This document shows positions 25,901 through 35,806 of a stretch of DNA of 36,940 bases, piece after piece. Numbering within the stretch: the stretch's first letter is position 1; the number at the start of each line of letters is the position of its first letter. The stretch lies in NCBI GenBank assembly GCA_027038965.1, contig JALWFG010000006.1, positions 1-36,940 on the forward strand. Reading direction: 5' to 3'. This stretch comes from Candidatus Desulfofervidaceae bacterium. GTDB lineage: Bacteria > Desulfobacterota > Desulfofervidia > Desulfofervidales > Desulfofervidaceae. The position numbers and the translations under genes were made by a program. The notes under the pieces are model-generated. The model saw only the letters and a program-made list of their open reading frames with translations, was not told where the DNA came from and made no database searches.

Positions 25901-25929
25901 TTGACTTTCTATCTTGTTGTGTTTATCAT
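25901..25929 (+). promoter_or_regulatory. Promoter of nadK, predicted to give a leaderless mRNA
   Basis: TTGACT (25901-25906), a 17-base spacer and TATCAT (25924-25929), each box matching consensus at five of six positions. The ATG of nadK begins six bases after the -10 box, where the RNA 5' end is expected, and no Shine-Dalgarno sequence precedes it. Confidence 0.65.
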
Positions 25930-25935
25930 CATTCC

Positions 25936-26754
25936 ATGCTTAAGGGGAACAAAATCAAAAATATAGGAATTTATCATCGCAAGGACCCTGAGACTCAAAA
26001 AGAAGCTCAAGAAATCATTGCTTGGTTGAAAGACAAAGGGTATAGGGTATTTCAACCACCATTTTCTTACAATATAGATCTCCTTATTGTCTTAGGAGGG
26101 GACGGCTCTTTGCTTAAGGCCGCACGTATGGTTTGGCCAATGTCTGTTCCCATCTTGGGAATCAATTTTGGACAGCTTGGCTTTCTTACTGCAGTGGACA
26201 AAAGAGATGCCAAAACCCTGATAGAGCAGATACTTAAAGGAGATATTACCGACAAAATAGATAAGAGGATGGTTGTGGAAGGGAAAGTCGTTGGCAGGAA
26301 TGGGCAACAAGGCCCTTATATGGCTCTAAATGAAGTGACAATTGAAAGAGGGGCCTGGACCCACTTAATGACACTTTCTATCAATGTCAATAAGGAAAAG
26401 GCAACTAGATTAAGGGCTGATGGTATTATCGTGGCCACTCCTACAGGTTCTACCGCATATTCATTATCAGCCGGGGGGCCTATTGTACATCCCAAGTTGG
26501 ACGCTATAATCCTTACTTCTATTTGTCCCTTTCACCTCGTCCACCGCTCTCTGGTTCTGCATCCTGAATCCATAATAGAAATTGGAATTGATAAGGGAGG
26601 AGACGGGATAAGGGTGGTCTTTGATGGTCAGATTTTCGTTTCCCTTAAGACAGGAGATAAAGTAGAAATAAGAAAGTCACCCAGGCCAGTTTATCTCATA
26701 ACCCATGAATTTTATTTTAATGTATTAAGGCAGAAATTAAACTGGGGATGCTAG
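25936..26754 (+). CDS. nadK: NAD kinase
   Basis: 272 residues. The GGDG catalytic motif (54-57, VLGGDGSLLKAAR), the LGINFGQLGFLT block, NEVTIERG and the glycine-rich ATPTGSTAYSLSAGGPIV loop identify the ATP/polyphosphate-dependent kinase that makes NADP from NAD. The start has no ribosome-binding site and sits at the predicted transcription start. Its stop overlaps the rarA ATG by seven bases. It heads a rightward run of genes ending with other NAD-related ones (nadE, ligA). Confidence 0.95.
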   Translation: MLKGNKIKNIGIYHRKDPETQKEAQEIIAWLKDKGYRVFQPPFSYNIDLLIVLGGDGSLLKAARMVWPMSVPILGINFGQLGFLTAVDKRDAKTLIEQILKGDITDKIDKRMVVEGKVVGRNGQQGPYMALNEVTIERGAWTHLMTLSINVNKEKATRLRADGIIVATPTGSTAYSLSAGGPIVHPKLDAIILTSICPFHLVHRSLVLHPESIIEIGIDKGGDGIRVVFDGQIFVSLKTGDKVEIRKSPRPVYLITHEFYFNVLRQKLNWGC

Positions 26755-28037
26755 ATTTTCAAAAAGATAAAGTTCGAGTTTCAACACCCTTAGCAGAAAG
26801 AATGAGGCCTAAGGTTCTGTCTGAATTTGTGGGCCAAACTCACCTTACAGGGCCTACGGGACTTGTCCGTAAAATCATTGAAAGTTCTAAACTGCCATCT
26901 CTTGTCCTCTGGGGCCCCCCAGGGAGTGGGAAAACAACCTTGGCCTTGATTCTTCAAAGATACTTTAACTATCCTAAGGCCAGTTTTTCTGCCGTTACCA
27001 CTAGTATTAAGGAAGTTAAGGTCTTTATGCATCAGGCAGGTGAAAGATGGCAAACTCAGAAGATACCCACTATTGTCTTTATGGATGAAATTCATCGTTT
27101 CAATCGGGCCCAACAAGAGGCCTTCCTGCCGTATTTAGAATCCGGTGCTGTTATTCTTTTGGGCACCACGACCGAAAATCCATCCTTTTATCTCGTAGCC
27201 CCCCTTCTTTCACGGTGCAAGGTATTAAAACTCGATCCTCTTAGTCCAAAAGAAATTAAAATCTTACTCAAAAAGGCCCTGATTCAAGGCTTTGAGAATC
27301 CAATTAAATTTGAAGACAAACTTCTTGATATTATTGCCCAAAGTGCTCAAGGGGATGCCAGAATTGCCCTTAATTTGTTAGAAATAGTTCTTGAAACCAC
27401 AAAAGGAAAGATTTCAGGAGAAGATATCAAAGAAATCCTTGGAGAAATGAGCCTTAGGTATGATAAAAGCAGGGAAGAGCATTACAATCTTATTTCTGCC
27501 TTTATCAAAAGCATGCGAGGAAGTGATCCCGATGCTGCTATTTATTGGCTTGAAAGAATGCTTACTGCTGGGGAAGATCCCCTTTTCATTTTAAGAAGGA
27601 TGCTTATCTTTGCCTCTGAAGATATTGGCAATGCCGATCCCCAAGCCTTACAGGTAGCGGTGGCAGCATTTCATGCCTTTCAGGCCGTAGGAATGCCGGA
27701 AGGGGTGCTTAATTTGGTTCAGGCAGCCATTTATTTGGCCTGTGCCCCTAAAAGTAATGCCGTATTAAAGGCACATAAATTGGTCCAAGAAGACATAAAG
27801 AAATTTGGAAGTTTACCCGTTCCTCTTCATCTATGTAACGCTCCTACCAAGTTGATGGCCAGTTTAGGTTATGGCAAGGGTTATAAATACCCTCATAATT
27901 ACCCAGATGGATATGTAAAGCAGCAATACATGCCAGGACAATTGAAGCAGAAACAATATTATTTCCCTACCCAAAGGGGTATGGAAAAACAAATCAGATT
28001 ATGGTTAAAAAGAATAAAGCAAGGAGGGGATAAGTAG
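26748..28037 (+). CDS. rarA: Replication-associated recombination protein A (MgsA/RarA AAA+ ATPase)
   Basis: 429 residues. Walker A GPPGSGKT (56-63), Walker [24 protein letters not shown] and the sensor-like [13 protein letters not shown] are the signature order of RarA/Mgs1/WRNIP1 proteins, clamp-loader-related ATPases that act at stalled replication forks. The C-terminal MgsA tetramerisation region is present ([17 protein letters not shown] and the [15 protein letters not shown] end). Translation is probably coupled to nadK by the overlap. Confidence 0.95.
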   Translation: MLDFQKDKVRVSTPLAERMRPKVLSEFVGQTHLTGPTGLVRKIIESSKLPSLVLWGPPGSGKTTLALILQRYFNYPKASFSAVTTSIKEVKVFMHQAGERWQTQKIPTIVFMDEIHRFNRAQQEAFLPYLESGAVILLGTTTENPSFYLVAPLLSRCKVLKLDPLSPKEIKILLKKALIQGFENPIKFEDKLLDIIAQSAQGDARIALNLLEIVLETTKGKISGEDIKEILGEMSLRYDKSREEHYNLISAFIKSMRGSDPDAAIYWLERMLTAGEDPLFILRRMLIFASEDIGNADPQALQVAVAAFHAFQAVGMPEGVLNLVQAAIYLACAPKSNAVLKAHKLVQEDIKKFGSLPVPLHLCNAPTKLMASLGYGKGYKYPHNYPDGYVKQQYMPGQLKQKQYYFPTQRGMEKQIRLWLKRIKQGGDK

Positions 28038-28399
28038 TGAAGGTAGTCATTTGGGTAATAGGTATTTTGCTTATGTTTTTAGGAATAAGGGGCATTCTCT
28101 GGCCTCAGGCCCTGAAGTCAAATTTAGAGCATTTATTACACAAGGAAAAACATTATTTTTTGATACCAATTCTGCTTTTTATAGGACTTTTGTTAATTAT
28201 CGCCTCGGTAAAGTCCCAAGCGAAATGGCTCGTATTTTTGTTAGGGTCAGTTTTTTGTTTGAAGGGAATATGTCTATTCGTAAAACCTGAACTCATGGAA
28301 AGAGTAGCACAATGGTGGGTAGAAAGAACAGAAAGGGCTTATCAAATTTGGGGGATAGTGGTATATACTTTAGGAGTGTTATTAATTATATGGAGTTAG
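28037..28399 (+). CDS. Small four-helix inner-membrane protein of unknown function
   Basis: 120 residues starting with GTG, whose G overlaps the rarA TAG stop; AAGGAGGGG lies eight bases upstream and makes the start convincing. Four hydrophobic helices are visible (about 3-22, 40-60, 64-84, 103-120) with short charged loops. I do not recognise the family. It is inside the nadK-rarA-hisH run with four bases between it and hisH, so it is co-transcribed; its position says little about function. Confidence 0.7.
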   Translation: MKVVIWVIGILLMFLGIRGILWPQALKSNLEHLLHKEKHYFLIPILLFIGLLLIIASVKSQAKWLVFLLGSVFCLKGICLFVKPELMERVAQWWVERTERAYQIWGIVVYTLGVLLIIWS

Positions 28400-28403
28400 G
28401 CCA

Positions 28404-29045
28404 ATGATTGCTATTATTGATTACAAGGCAGGGAATCTGACAAGTGTAAAGAGGGCCCTTGATCATTTGGGTTATGAATCGGTAATTACCTCTGACCCTC
28501 AAGAGGTTCTAGGGGCCGATAGGGTAATTTTCCCAGGCGTAGGGGCAGCGGCCTCTGCTATGGCGGATCTTAAAAATACCGGCATGGCTGAAGTTTTAAA
28601 AGAGGTTTATAAACGTAATATTCCCCTTTTAGGCATTTGTCTAGGCACTCAAATTATCTTTGAAAGGAGCGAAGAGGGGGATACCGAATGTTTAGGTATT
28701 CTTCCGGGCACGGTAAAGGCCTTTCCTCGTCCCCTCATTGACCCGCAGACACAGGATACGTTAAAGGTGCCCCATATGGGCTGGAATAGGGTAAAATTGA
28801 TAAAAAAACATCCAGTATTTTCAGATATTGATCCTCAAGCAGAATTTTATTTCGTGCACAGTTATCACCCGGTACCTGAGTACACTGAGCTTATATATGG
28901 AATTACTGAGTATGGAATTAAGTTTGTCTCAGTGGTAGCCCATCGAGGAGTAGTAGCTACTCAATTTCATCCCGAAAAAAGTGGACGTCCGGGACTAAAA
29001 ATTCTCGAAAATTTCTGTCAGTGGAGGCCATATAATGTTAAGTAA
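28404..29045 (+). CDS. hisH: Imidazole glycerol phosphate synthase, glutamine amidotransferase subunit HisH
   Basis: 213 residues. Class I amidotransferase features: PGVGAA oxyanion region (45-50), nucleophile Cys79 in LLGICLGTQ, and the His/Glu pair in [13 protein letters not shown] near the end. It releases ammonia from glutamine for HisF in histidine (and AICAR) formation. The next gene, hisF, starts 11 bases before the hisH stop, so the two subunits are translated together. Other his genes are not in this window. Confidence 0.96.
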   Translation: MIAIIDYKAGNLTSVKRALDHLGYESVITSDPQEVLGADRVIFPGVGAAASAMADLKNTGMAEVLKEVYKRNIPLLGICLGTQIIFERSEEGDTECLGILPGTVKAFPRPLIDPQTQDTLKVPHMGWNRVKLIKKHPVFSDIDPQAEFYFVHSYHPVPEYTELIYGITEYGIKFVSVVAHRGVVATQFHPEKSGRPGLKILENFCQWRPYNVK

Positions 29046-29814
29046 ACGTATTGTTGTTTGTCTTGATGTTAAAAATGGGCGCACCACAAAGGGAATCAAG
29101 TTTAAAAATAATGTGGATGTGGGCGATCCTGTAGAAATGGCCAAGGTATATTATGAGGAAGGGGCCGATGAGATTGTCTTCTACGATATTACAGCCTCAG
29201 CCGAGTACAGAAACATCATGATTGATGTCGTAGAAAGGGTTGCTCAACAAATCTTTATTCCCTTTTCGGTAGGTGGGGGTATTCGGACCCTAGATGATAT
29301 GCGACAAGTGCTTTTGGCAGGGGCTGAAAAGGTAAGTGTTAATACGGCTGCCGTGTTAAATCCTAAAATTATAGAAGAAGGGGCTAAGGCTTTTGGCAGT
29401 CAGTGTGTCGTCCTAGGGATGGATGTCAAAAGGGTAGAAGTATCAGATAAAATTCCTTCTGGATATGAAATTGTCATTCATGGGGGAAGGACATATACTG
29501 GTATAGATGCCTTGTGGTGGGCCAAAGAGGCCGAAAACTTAGGAGCCGGTGAAATTTGTCTTAATTCTATTGATGCCGACGGAACTAGGGAGGGATATGA
29601 GTTAAGTTTAACAAAGATGATTTCTGAAAATGTATCCATTCCAGTAATTGCCTCTGGTGGAGCAGGGGTGCCAGAACATCTTTATGATGTTCTTACAAAG
29701 GCCAAGGCAGATGCAGCCCTGATTGCTTCTATGGTTCATTACGGGACATACAGCATCGGTGAAATAAAAAGGTATTTGCATGACAAGGGTGTAAAGGTAA
29801 GAATGGTGTGGTAA
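29035..29814 (+). CDS. hisF: Imidazole glycerol phosphate synthase, cyclase subunit HisF
   Basis: 259 residues, a (beta/alpha)8 barrel. The catalytic aspartates are in [10 protein letters not shown] (Asp11 equivalent) and VLGMDVKR (Asp130 equivalent); the phosphate loops SVGGGIRT and ASGGAG and the NSIDADGT strand are present. The small variant residues ([11 protein letters not shown] instead of RVVKG, and NSID instead of TSMD) match a HisF subgroup I remember from Desulfobacterota. nadE starts on the base after its stop codon. Confidence 0.95.
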   Translation: MLSKRIVVCLDVKNGRTTKGIKFKNNVDVGDPVEMAKVYYEEGADEIVFYDITASAEYRNIMIDVVERVAQQIFIPFSVGGGIRTLDDMRQVLLAGAEKVSVNTAAVLNPKIIEEGAKAFGSQCVVLGMDVKRVEVSDKIPSGYEIVIHGGRTYTGIDALWWAKEAENLGAGEICLNSIDADGTREGYELSLTKMISENVSIPVIASGGAGVPEHLYDVLTKAKADAALIASMVHYGTYSIGEIKRYLHDKGVKVRMVW

Positions 29815-31470
29815 ATGAAAATTGCCATTGCCCAAACAAACCCAATTATCGGGGCTTTGGATTATAATTTGGAAAAGGTTGCTTGTTTCATTGCCCAGGC
29901 TAAGCAAAAACAGGTTGATTTAATCATCTTTCCCGAGTTGACCCTTACTGGTTATCCCCCCAAAGACCTGCTTGAAAGAGAGGCATTTATTAATCATAGT
30001 TTGGAAGTCCTAGATAAATTGATTGGCCAGACCAAAGATATTGCGGTTATATGTGGTTGCGTCGAAAGGAACTTTGACCACGATAAGCCCTTATTTAATG
30101 CGGCGATTTTTTTTCATAATGGCCAGGTCTTATTGCGGGCTCACAAAATGCTTCTTCCCAGTTATGATGTCTTTGATGAAACCAGATATTTTGCTCCTGG
30201 GAAAAGTCCAGCTTGGATTGATTGGCGAGGACTTAGGTGGGGTGTTACCATTTGTGAAGATATTTGGAATGACAAAGATCTTTTTCCGCGGCAGCTTTAT
30301 AAATGTGATCCTCTGGCTCAACTGGCTCAAGCCAATTTGGATGTGCTTATCAACATTTCGGCCTCTCCTTACCACATTGGAAAACCTCATTTCCGTCAAT
30401 ATATGCTTAGTTATCTCTCTCAAAAATATGGCTTTCCCATCATCTATGCCAATCAAGTAGGAGGAAATGATGATGTAGTCTATGATGGCAACAGCTTGAT
30501 TGCCTTGCCTGACAAAACCTTTTTGATTAAGGCTACAGGATTTGAAGAAGATTTGGCCATTACTGAATTCAAAAAGGGAAGGGGAATAAAGATTGATACC
30601 TCCTTAGAAGAAGAAAGAGAAGTTCTAGATGCCCTTATTCTGGGCACCAGGGATTATGCCTTTAAATCAGGGTTTAAAAAGGCCGTTATCGGACTCAGTG
30701 GTGGGGTAGACAGTTCTTTAGTAGCCTACATTGCCTCTCAGGCACTGGGGAAGGAAAATGTCCTGGGTGTAGCCATGCCCTCCCCTTATACCTCAAAGGA
30801 AAGCCTTGAAGACGCAGCTCAACTGGCCCAAAATTTGGATATTCAATATCAAGTCATTCCTATCACAGACATTTTTGAAGCCTTTTTAAAATCCTTGAAG
30901 CCCTTTTTTGATGAATTACCCTGGAGCACGGCTGAGGAGAACATTCAGGCGAGAATTAGAGGAAATATCCTTATGGCCTTAAGCAATAAATTTGGTTACT
31001 TAGTGCTTTCTACGGGAAATAAGTCCGAAATGGCCGTTGGTTATTGCACCCTTTATGGCGACCTTACCGGTGGATTGGCCGTTATCTCAGATGTGCCCAA
31101 AACCCTGGTTTATAAACTGGCGCGATACATAAACCGGGAAAGAGAAATTATTCCCTTCAGGGTATTAACAAAACCCCCTTCGGCAGAGCTCAGACCCAAT
31201 CAAAGGGATGAAGACGACCTTCCTCCTTATTCTGTCCTTGATGTCATCTTGCAGGAATACATTGAAAATCGCCGCAGTGTCAAAGATATTATTGAAATGG
31301 GATTTCCTGCTCACATTGTCAAGGAAGTAGTCCGCCGAGTAGATAAAAATGAATACAAACGCAAACAGGCTCCACCTGGAATCAAGATTACTTCCAAAGC
31401 CTTTGGTTATGGTCGCCGTTATCCAATTGTGCAAAAATATACAGATTTTCTTTTGAAATCTCTAGGATAA
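29815..31470 (+). CDS. nadE: Glutamine-hydrolysing NAD+ synthetase
   Basis: 551 residues in two domains. The N-terminal nitrilase-like glutaminase has the Glu-Lys-Cys triad: Glu41 (FPELTLTGYPP), Lys111 (RAHKMLLP) and Cys147 (VTICEDIW). The C-terminal synthetase (from about 280) has the PP-loop GLSGGVDSS (293-301), STGNKSEMAVGY and the YGDLTGG motif. It adenylates and amidates nicotinate adenine dinucleotide to NAD using glutamine. Its ATG directly follows the hisF TAA. Confidence 0.96.
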   Translation: MKIAIAQTNPIIGALDYNLEKVACFIAQAKQKQVDLIIFPELTLTGYPPKDLLEREAFINHSLEVLDKLIGQTKDIAVICGCVERNFDHDKPLFNAAIFFHNGQVLLRAHKMLLPSYDVFDETRYFAPGKSPAWIDWRGLRWGVTICEDIWNDKDLFPRQLYKCDPLAQLAQANLDVLINISASPYHIGKPHFRQYMLSYLSQKYGFPIIYANQVGGNDDVVYDGNSLIALPDKTFLIKATGFEEDLAITEFKKGRGIKIDTSLEEEREVLDALILGTRDYAFKSGFKKAVIGLSGGVDSSLVAYIASQALGKENVLGVAMPSPYTSKESLEDAAQLAQNLDIQYQVIPITDIFEAFLKSLKPFFDELPWSTAEENIQARIRGNILMALSNKFGYLVLSTGNKSEMAVGYCTLYGDLTGGLAVISDVPKTLVYKLARYINREREIIPFRVLTKPPSAELRPNQRDEDDLPPYSVLDVILQEYIENRRSVKDIIEMGFPAHIVKEVVRRVDKNEYKRKQAPPGIKITSKAFGYGRRYPIVQKYTDFLLKSLG

Positions 31471-31473
31471 AGG

Positions 31474-33165
31474 ATGAAACGCACTAAAATTGTAGCCACC
31501 TTAGGACCAGCCGTAGAATCTGTAGTCCAAATGAAGGCCCTTATCAATGCAGGATGCGATATCGCTCGAATTAATGTAGCTCATGGAGACATATCCTATC
31601 ACCAAAAACTCATAAATAATTTTAAGAAGGCGGCCAAAGACCTTAATAAAAATATAGCCATTTTGTTGGACATCAAAGGGCCAGAAATTAGAACTGGCGA
31701 GGTTGAAAATGGTGAAATAATGCTTTTACCAGGCAGTTTGGTGGTGCTCACTACCCAAAGGGTTATAGGTAATCCAAATCGGTTATCTGTCAATTTTCCG
31801 CTGGGGCCCCATCTTCATCCCGAGGACATCATTCTGCTTGATGATGGCAAAATAAAACTAAAGGTAGTGAAGATAGAAAATGAAGATGTTACAGCCAAAG
31901 TTATCTGTGGTGGAAAGATAAAGAGCAGGAGAGGGGTGAATGTTCCTAAAAGGCATATTCCCTGCCCTTATCTAACTCAGAATGACCGTCTTTATTTGCA
32001 ACTTGCGGCTCAAGAAAAAGTGGATTTGATTGCGGCCTCTTTTGTGAGAAATGCAGAGGACGTTTATACCGTCAAAAAATTCTTGGCTGAGCTTAATGCC
32101 GATATTTCTATTATTGCCAAGATAGAAACCCATAGTGCCGTAAGAAATATTGAGGACATCTTGCTGATTAGCGATGGTATCATGGTAGCTAGGGGCGACC
32201 TTGGAGTAGAAATGCCTGTAGAAGACCTACCAGAAGTTCAAAAGTATTTGCTCAAAAAGGCTACAGAACACGCTAAACCTGCTATTTTGGCTACCCAAAT
32301 TCTGGAAAGCATGATAAAAGAACCGGTTCCTACACGGGCCGAGGTTTCAGACATTGCAAACGGCATCCTTGATGGCGCCGATGCCTTAATGCTTTCGGCT
32401 GAAACAGCCGTAGGGAAATATCCAATAGAAACAGTGCGGGTGCTTAAAAAGGTAGCTCAAAGGGCAGAGAAGTTGCTTTTTAGACTGAAATCCCCGGAGT
32501 TAAAAGGCGGTATTTCTCACAATGTAAGCAATGCCGCTGTCCTTTTGGCCACGGAGATGGAGGCAAGCGCCATTGTTTGCATTACCAGATCAGGAAAAAC
32601 GGCCCGGCTTGTCTCTAAGCATCGGCCTAAAATGCCTATTATTGCTGCCACTTATAATCCTAAAGTGCTTCAGCAAATGTGCCTGCTTTGGGGTACCAAG
32701 CCACTACTTATTCAAAAGGATAATTCCACTGATAAAGTAATTCAAAATGCAATCCAAAGGGCCATTTCCTCAAATTTTATCAAAAAAACAGACATTTTGG
32801 TTATTACGGCTGGGGAACCCAAGGGAATTTCAGGGACCACCAATATTATCAGGGTCCAAATTGTGGGAGACATTTTGGGGCGAGGGGTTGCCTTTGGTAA
32901 AAAGGCCGTAAAAGGCCATGTATCAAAGTATCCCCTGAACAGGCCAAAATATGAAATTTTGGTAAGCAAAACCCAGCCCGATAGGGAAGCCATATTTTCT
33001 TCTAGGGCAGTGATTATGGAAACCTGGACGGTAAACCCTGAAGTTATAAAGGAAGCTGTTAAAGAAGGTATCGTCATTATGATTGGTGTTAAAGATATCT
33101 TTCAAAGGCTCAATGAGGGTGATTTTATTTATATCGACCCTCAAAGGGGATTAATCTGGAAATAA
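31474..33165 (+). CDS. pyk: Pyruvate kinase with C-terminal swivel-like extension
   Basis: 563 residues, about 90 longer than the simple form. Residues 1-470 carry the standard pyruvate kinase blocks: TKIVATLGPA at the start, NVAHGD, ILLDIKGPEIRTG, the active-site IIAKIETHSAV strand, MVARGDLGVE, and the C-terminal domain with ITRSGKTARLVSKHRP. After about residue 475 follows a region resembling the phosphohistidine swivel domain of PEP-utilising enzymes (GRGVAFGKKAVKGHV and the ending LNEGDFIYIDPQRGLIW), but the GG-x-SHAA segment with its histidine is replaced by unrelated sequence. The extension probably has a structural role. Three bases after nadE. Confidence 0.93.
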   Translation: MKRTKIVATLGPAVESVVQMKALINAGCDIARINVAHGDISYHQKLINNFKKAAKDLNKNIAILLDIKGPEIRTGEVENGEIMLLPGSLVVLTTQRVIGNPNRLSVNFPLGPHLHPEDIILLDDGKIKLKVVKIENEDVTAKVICGGKIKSRRGVNVPKRHIPCPYLTQNDRLYLQLAAQEKVDLIAASFVRNAEDVYTVKKFLAELNADISIIAKIETHSAVRNIEDILLISDGIMVARGDLGVEMPVEDLPEVQKYLLKKATEHAKPAILATQILESMIKEPVPTRAEVSDIANGILDGADALMLSAETAVGKYPIETVRVLKKVAQRAEKLLFRLKSPELKGGISHNVSNAAVLLATEMEASAIVCITRSGKTARLVSKHRPKMPIIAATYNPKVLQQMCLLWGTKPLLIQKDNSTDKVIQNAIQRAISSNFIKKTDILVITAGEPKGISGTTNIIRVQIVGDILGRGVAFGKKAVKGHVSKYPLNRPKYEILVSKTQPDREAIFSSRAVIMETWTVNPEVIKEAVKEGIVIMIGVKDIFQRLNEGDFIYIDPQRGLIWK

Positions 33166-33259
33166 CTCAGTCCTAAGGACATCATCCAACCTTGCTTTTT
33201 TTCTTGTGAGTGTTTAAATATCCTTTTAGAAAACTAAATTTTTCCAGTGAGGCGTTTTG

Positions 33260-35407
33260 ATGTATTCTGAGCAAAATCAAGCTCGCCTGTTAGAAGAGAC
33301 CCGAAAGTTGCTTCAGCTAATCAAAAATCAGCCTATCAGTGAGATTTGTTTGGATATTGCCCGAGATATTGTCCCTAAGCTTAGAGAGGTAGTTGTATAT
33401 CATGATTGGCGGTATTATGTCTTAAACGACCCTGTTATTTCTGATTTTGAATATGACAGGCTTTTTAGGTATTTAAGAGATATAGAACACAAGTTTCCAG
33501 AACTGATTACCCCAGATTCCCCAACTCAAAGGGTAGCCAGTGATGTTACTAAAGTTTTCCCTGAAGTTCCTCATCTTTCCAGGATGCTCTCTTTGGATAA
33601 TGCCTATTCCGCTGAGGAATTGCGGGACTTCCATCGGCGTGTAATTCAAGGGTTAGGAGGAGTAAATGAAATAGAGTATACCTGTGAACCCAAGTTTGAT
33701 GGGGCAGGCATTGCCCTAGTTTACGAAGATGATTTTCTTGTCAGAGGTGCGACTAGAGGTGATGGAGCCAGGGGCGAGGACATCACGCCCAATATCAAAA
33801 CCATTCGGGCCATTCCCTTAAAGGCCCCTCTGTCTCAATTTGGCATTAAGCGGATAGAAATCAGAGGAGAGGTTTTAATAGATAAAGAAACCTTCCGTAA
33901 ACTCAACCAGCAAAGACTAGAAGAGGGACTTACCCCCTTTGCTAATCCCCGCAATGCCGCTGCTGGTTCGTTGCGTTTACAGGACCCTAGGGAGGTAGCC
34001 AGAAAACGCCTTGACGCCTTTGTTTACCAAATTACCTTTGCTGAGGGTTCGGGGGGAAAGAATCTCTTAGGAGCAGATATCCGAACCCACCTACAAGCTA
34101 TGGAAATTTTGAAAGCATGTGGTTTTAAAACTAGTTGGGGCGCAGGGCTTTGTAAGGGAATAGAAGAAGTTATTAGATTTTGCCAAAGCTGGGAGCAAAA
34201 AAGAGAAGAGTTTCCCTATGAAATAGATGGCATTGTTGTTAAGGTAAACAGTATCATTTTTCAACAGACCTTAGGGGAGACTACCCATCACCCGCGCTGG
34301 GCCATTGCCTTTAAGTTTAAGCCCAAACAGGCCACGACAAAGTTAAGAAGGGTTATTTTTCAAGTCGGGCGAGTGGGAACTATTACACCGGTAGGGGAAT
34401 TGGACCCTGTAGAAGTAGGGGGAGTGACCATTAGTCGGGTTTCCTTGTTTAATGAAGATTTTATCAAAGAAAAGGATATTCGGATAGGCGATATGGTTTT
34501 AGTAGAAAGGGCGGGAGAGGTTATCCCTTATGTGGTCAAGGTTATCAAAGAAGCCAGGGAAGGAACCGAACAGCCTATAAAATTTCCCAAGGTATGTCCC
34601 TCTTGTGGCAGTAAATTGGTGCGTTTGCCAGGAGAGGCTGCTTGGCGGTGTCTCAATATGCGTTGCCCTACCCAGCTAAAAGAACGGCTTAAACATTTTG
34701 CCTCACGAAGGGCTATGGATATAGAAGGGCTGGGAGAGAGGACGGCTCGGGCCCTTGTAATGAGTAGACTTGTAGAAGATGTAGCCGATATCTATTACCT
34801 AACAGAAGAAAAACTCCTTAAAGAACTTCCTTTAAGAATGCAGCAAATGGGAGAACCCCGTCCCACTTATATTGGAGAACTTAATGCCAAAAAACTTCTT
34901 AAAAACATAGAAGCTAGCAAAAATCGTCCTTTCCATCGAGTAATTTATGCCTTGGGAATTCGTTATGTAGGTTATGCTACCGCTACGCTTTTGGCAGAGA
35001 TGGTTAACTCTATTGATGAACTGATTGAAATTCCGCCAGTCAAATTAGAACAAGCCCCAGGAATTGGTCCCAAAATTGCTCATAGCATTAAGGAGTTTTT
35101 CTCTCTGCCTGAGAATCTAAAGGTGATTGAAAAACTCCGCCAGGCAGGGGTCAAAATGAGTAAGGCCGAAATGAAAGGCCCACTTGAAGGGAAGGTCTTT
35201 GTTTTCACGGGGGCCCTTTCTTCTATGACCAGAGAAGAGGCCAAAAGGAGAGTAGAAGAACTTGGTGGCAAGACATCCGATTCGGTGAGCAAAAAGGTTA
35301 CCCACGTTGTTGTGGGAGAAAACCCAGGTTCTAAGCTTCAAAAGGCCCAACGCTTGGGAATTACTATTATTAACGAAGAGGAATTTTTGAAAATGATTGC
35401 AAGGTAG
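33260..35407 (+). CDS. ligA: NAD+-dependent DNA ligase
   Basis: 715 residues from the ATG at 33260, with a GTGAGG site seven bases upstream (a TTG three bases earlier is in frame but less likely). Domains in order: Ia (NAD-binding, HDWRYYVLND), the adenylation domain with catalytic Lys145 in KFDG (145-148), OB fold, zinc finger (CPSCGS and CLNMRCP), helix-hairpin-helix repeats (EGLGERTA; GIRYVGYATA; PGIGPKIA) and a C-terminal BRCT domain (about the last 75 residues). It seals nicks in replication and repair. It stands 91 bases from pyk and could have its own promoter, though none was convincingly seen. Confidence 0.97.
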   Translation: MYSEQNQARLLEETRKLLQLIKNQPISEICLDIARDIVPKLREVVVYHDWRYYVLNDPVISDFEYDRLFRYLRDIEHKFPELITPDSPTQRVASDVTKVFPEVPHLSRMLSLDNAYSAEELRDFHRRVIQGLGGVNEIEYTCEPKFDGAGIALVYEDDFLVRGATRGDGARGEDITPNIKTIRAIPLKAPLSQFGIKRIEIRGEVLIDKETFRKLNQQRLEEGLTPFANPRNAAAGSLRLQDPREVARKRLDAFVYQITFAEGSGGKNLLGADIRTHLQAMEILKACGFKTSWGAGLCKGIEEVIRFCQSWEQKREEFPYEIDGIVVKVNSIIFQQTLGETTHHPRWAIAFKFKPKQATTKLRRVIFQVGRVGTITPVGELDPVEVGGVTISRVSLFNEDFIKEKDIRIGDMVLVERAGEVIPYVVKVIKEAREGTEQPIKFPKVCPSCGSKLVRLPGEAAWRCLNMRCPTQLKERLKHFASRRAMDIEGLGERTARALVMSRLVEDVADIYYLTEEKLLKELPLRMQQMGEPRPTYIGELNAKKLLKNIEASKNRPFHRVIYALGIRYVGYATATLLAEMVNSIDELIEIPPVKLEQAPGIGPKIAHSIKEFFSLPENLKVIEKLRQAGVKMSKAEMKGPLEGKVFVFTGALSSMTREEAKRRVEELGGKTSDSVSKKVTHVVVGENPGSKLQKAQRLGITIINEEEFLKMIAR

Positions 35408-35592
35408 TCTGTTCCTTCCTAGTTCCCAGTGCTTAGTTATTAAGTGTTAAGTTTTAAGTGAGCTCAGCTTTCGCCTTTAGCCTTTAGCCTTTTGCCTTAA
35501 TCCAAAATCCAACTGGTGCTTTAGTCCCTAGTCCTTAGTTCCTAGTTATTAACTGACCTTACGCAGATTTAAAAAAAGTGCTAATATCAAAT
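35408..35592. repeat. Degenerate short direct repeats downstream of ligA
   Basis: The spacer after ligA is made of imperfect iterations of short words: variants of AGTTCCTAG/AGTCCTTAG/AGTGCTTAG (35417-35435 and 35522-35550), TTAAGTG/TTAAGTT (about 35437-35460) and GCCTTTAGCCTTTAGCCTT (about 35471-35490). No gene is seen in this stretch. Such slippage-type repeats mark non-coding DNA and here sit at the border between chromosome core and the AT-rich flank. Confidence 0.6.
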
Positions 35593-35634
35593 TATGGAAA
35601 GGCATAAAGAATTAAAGGAATTAGTTGAGCTATA

Positions 35635-35802
35635 TACGGGCTACCTTATAGCAGTAAACGGGTGCTCTACACCGTTCCTCCGTTTCTAACCATACCTGCC
35701 CGTAATTAACCAAATAGGCATGGCACGAAGGATCACACCTGCGGAAATCAGCAGGTGGCCTACTCTGGAGTGGAGTCCAAACGACAAAGCACCCTATTGG
35801 TG
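35635..35802 (+). other. Hairpin-rich patch, possible structured RNA or mobile-element remnant
   Basis: A more GC-rich island inside an AT-rich flank. TACGGGC (35635-35641) pairs with GCCCGTA (35698-35704), enclosing AAACGG/CCGTTT (35656-35661 with 35680-35685) and GGTG/CACC (35661-35664 with 35670-35673). Downstream are CACCTGC/GCAGGTG (35736-35742 with 35751-35757, 8-base loop) and CACC/GGTG (35790-35793 with 35799-35802). On the plus strand the next element is the 28-bp palindrome followed by a long T tract, which would make a good intrinsic terminator. No protein family was recognised in any frame. It could equally be the end of a degraded transposon. Confidence 0.4.
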
Positions 35803-35806
35803 GCCG

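Noticed and set aside
35417-35560. Repeats after ligA as a possible CRISPR array
   Set aside because: Units are 7-10 bases, imperfect and without spacers; no cas genes.
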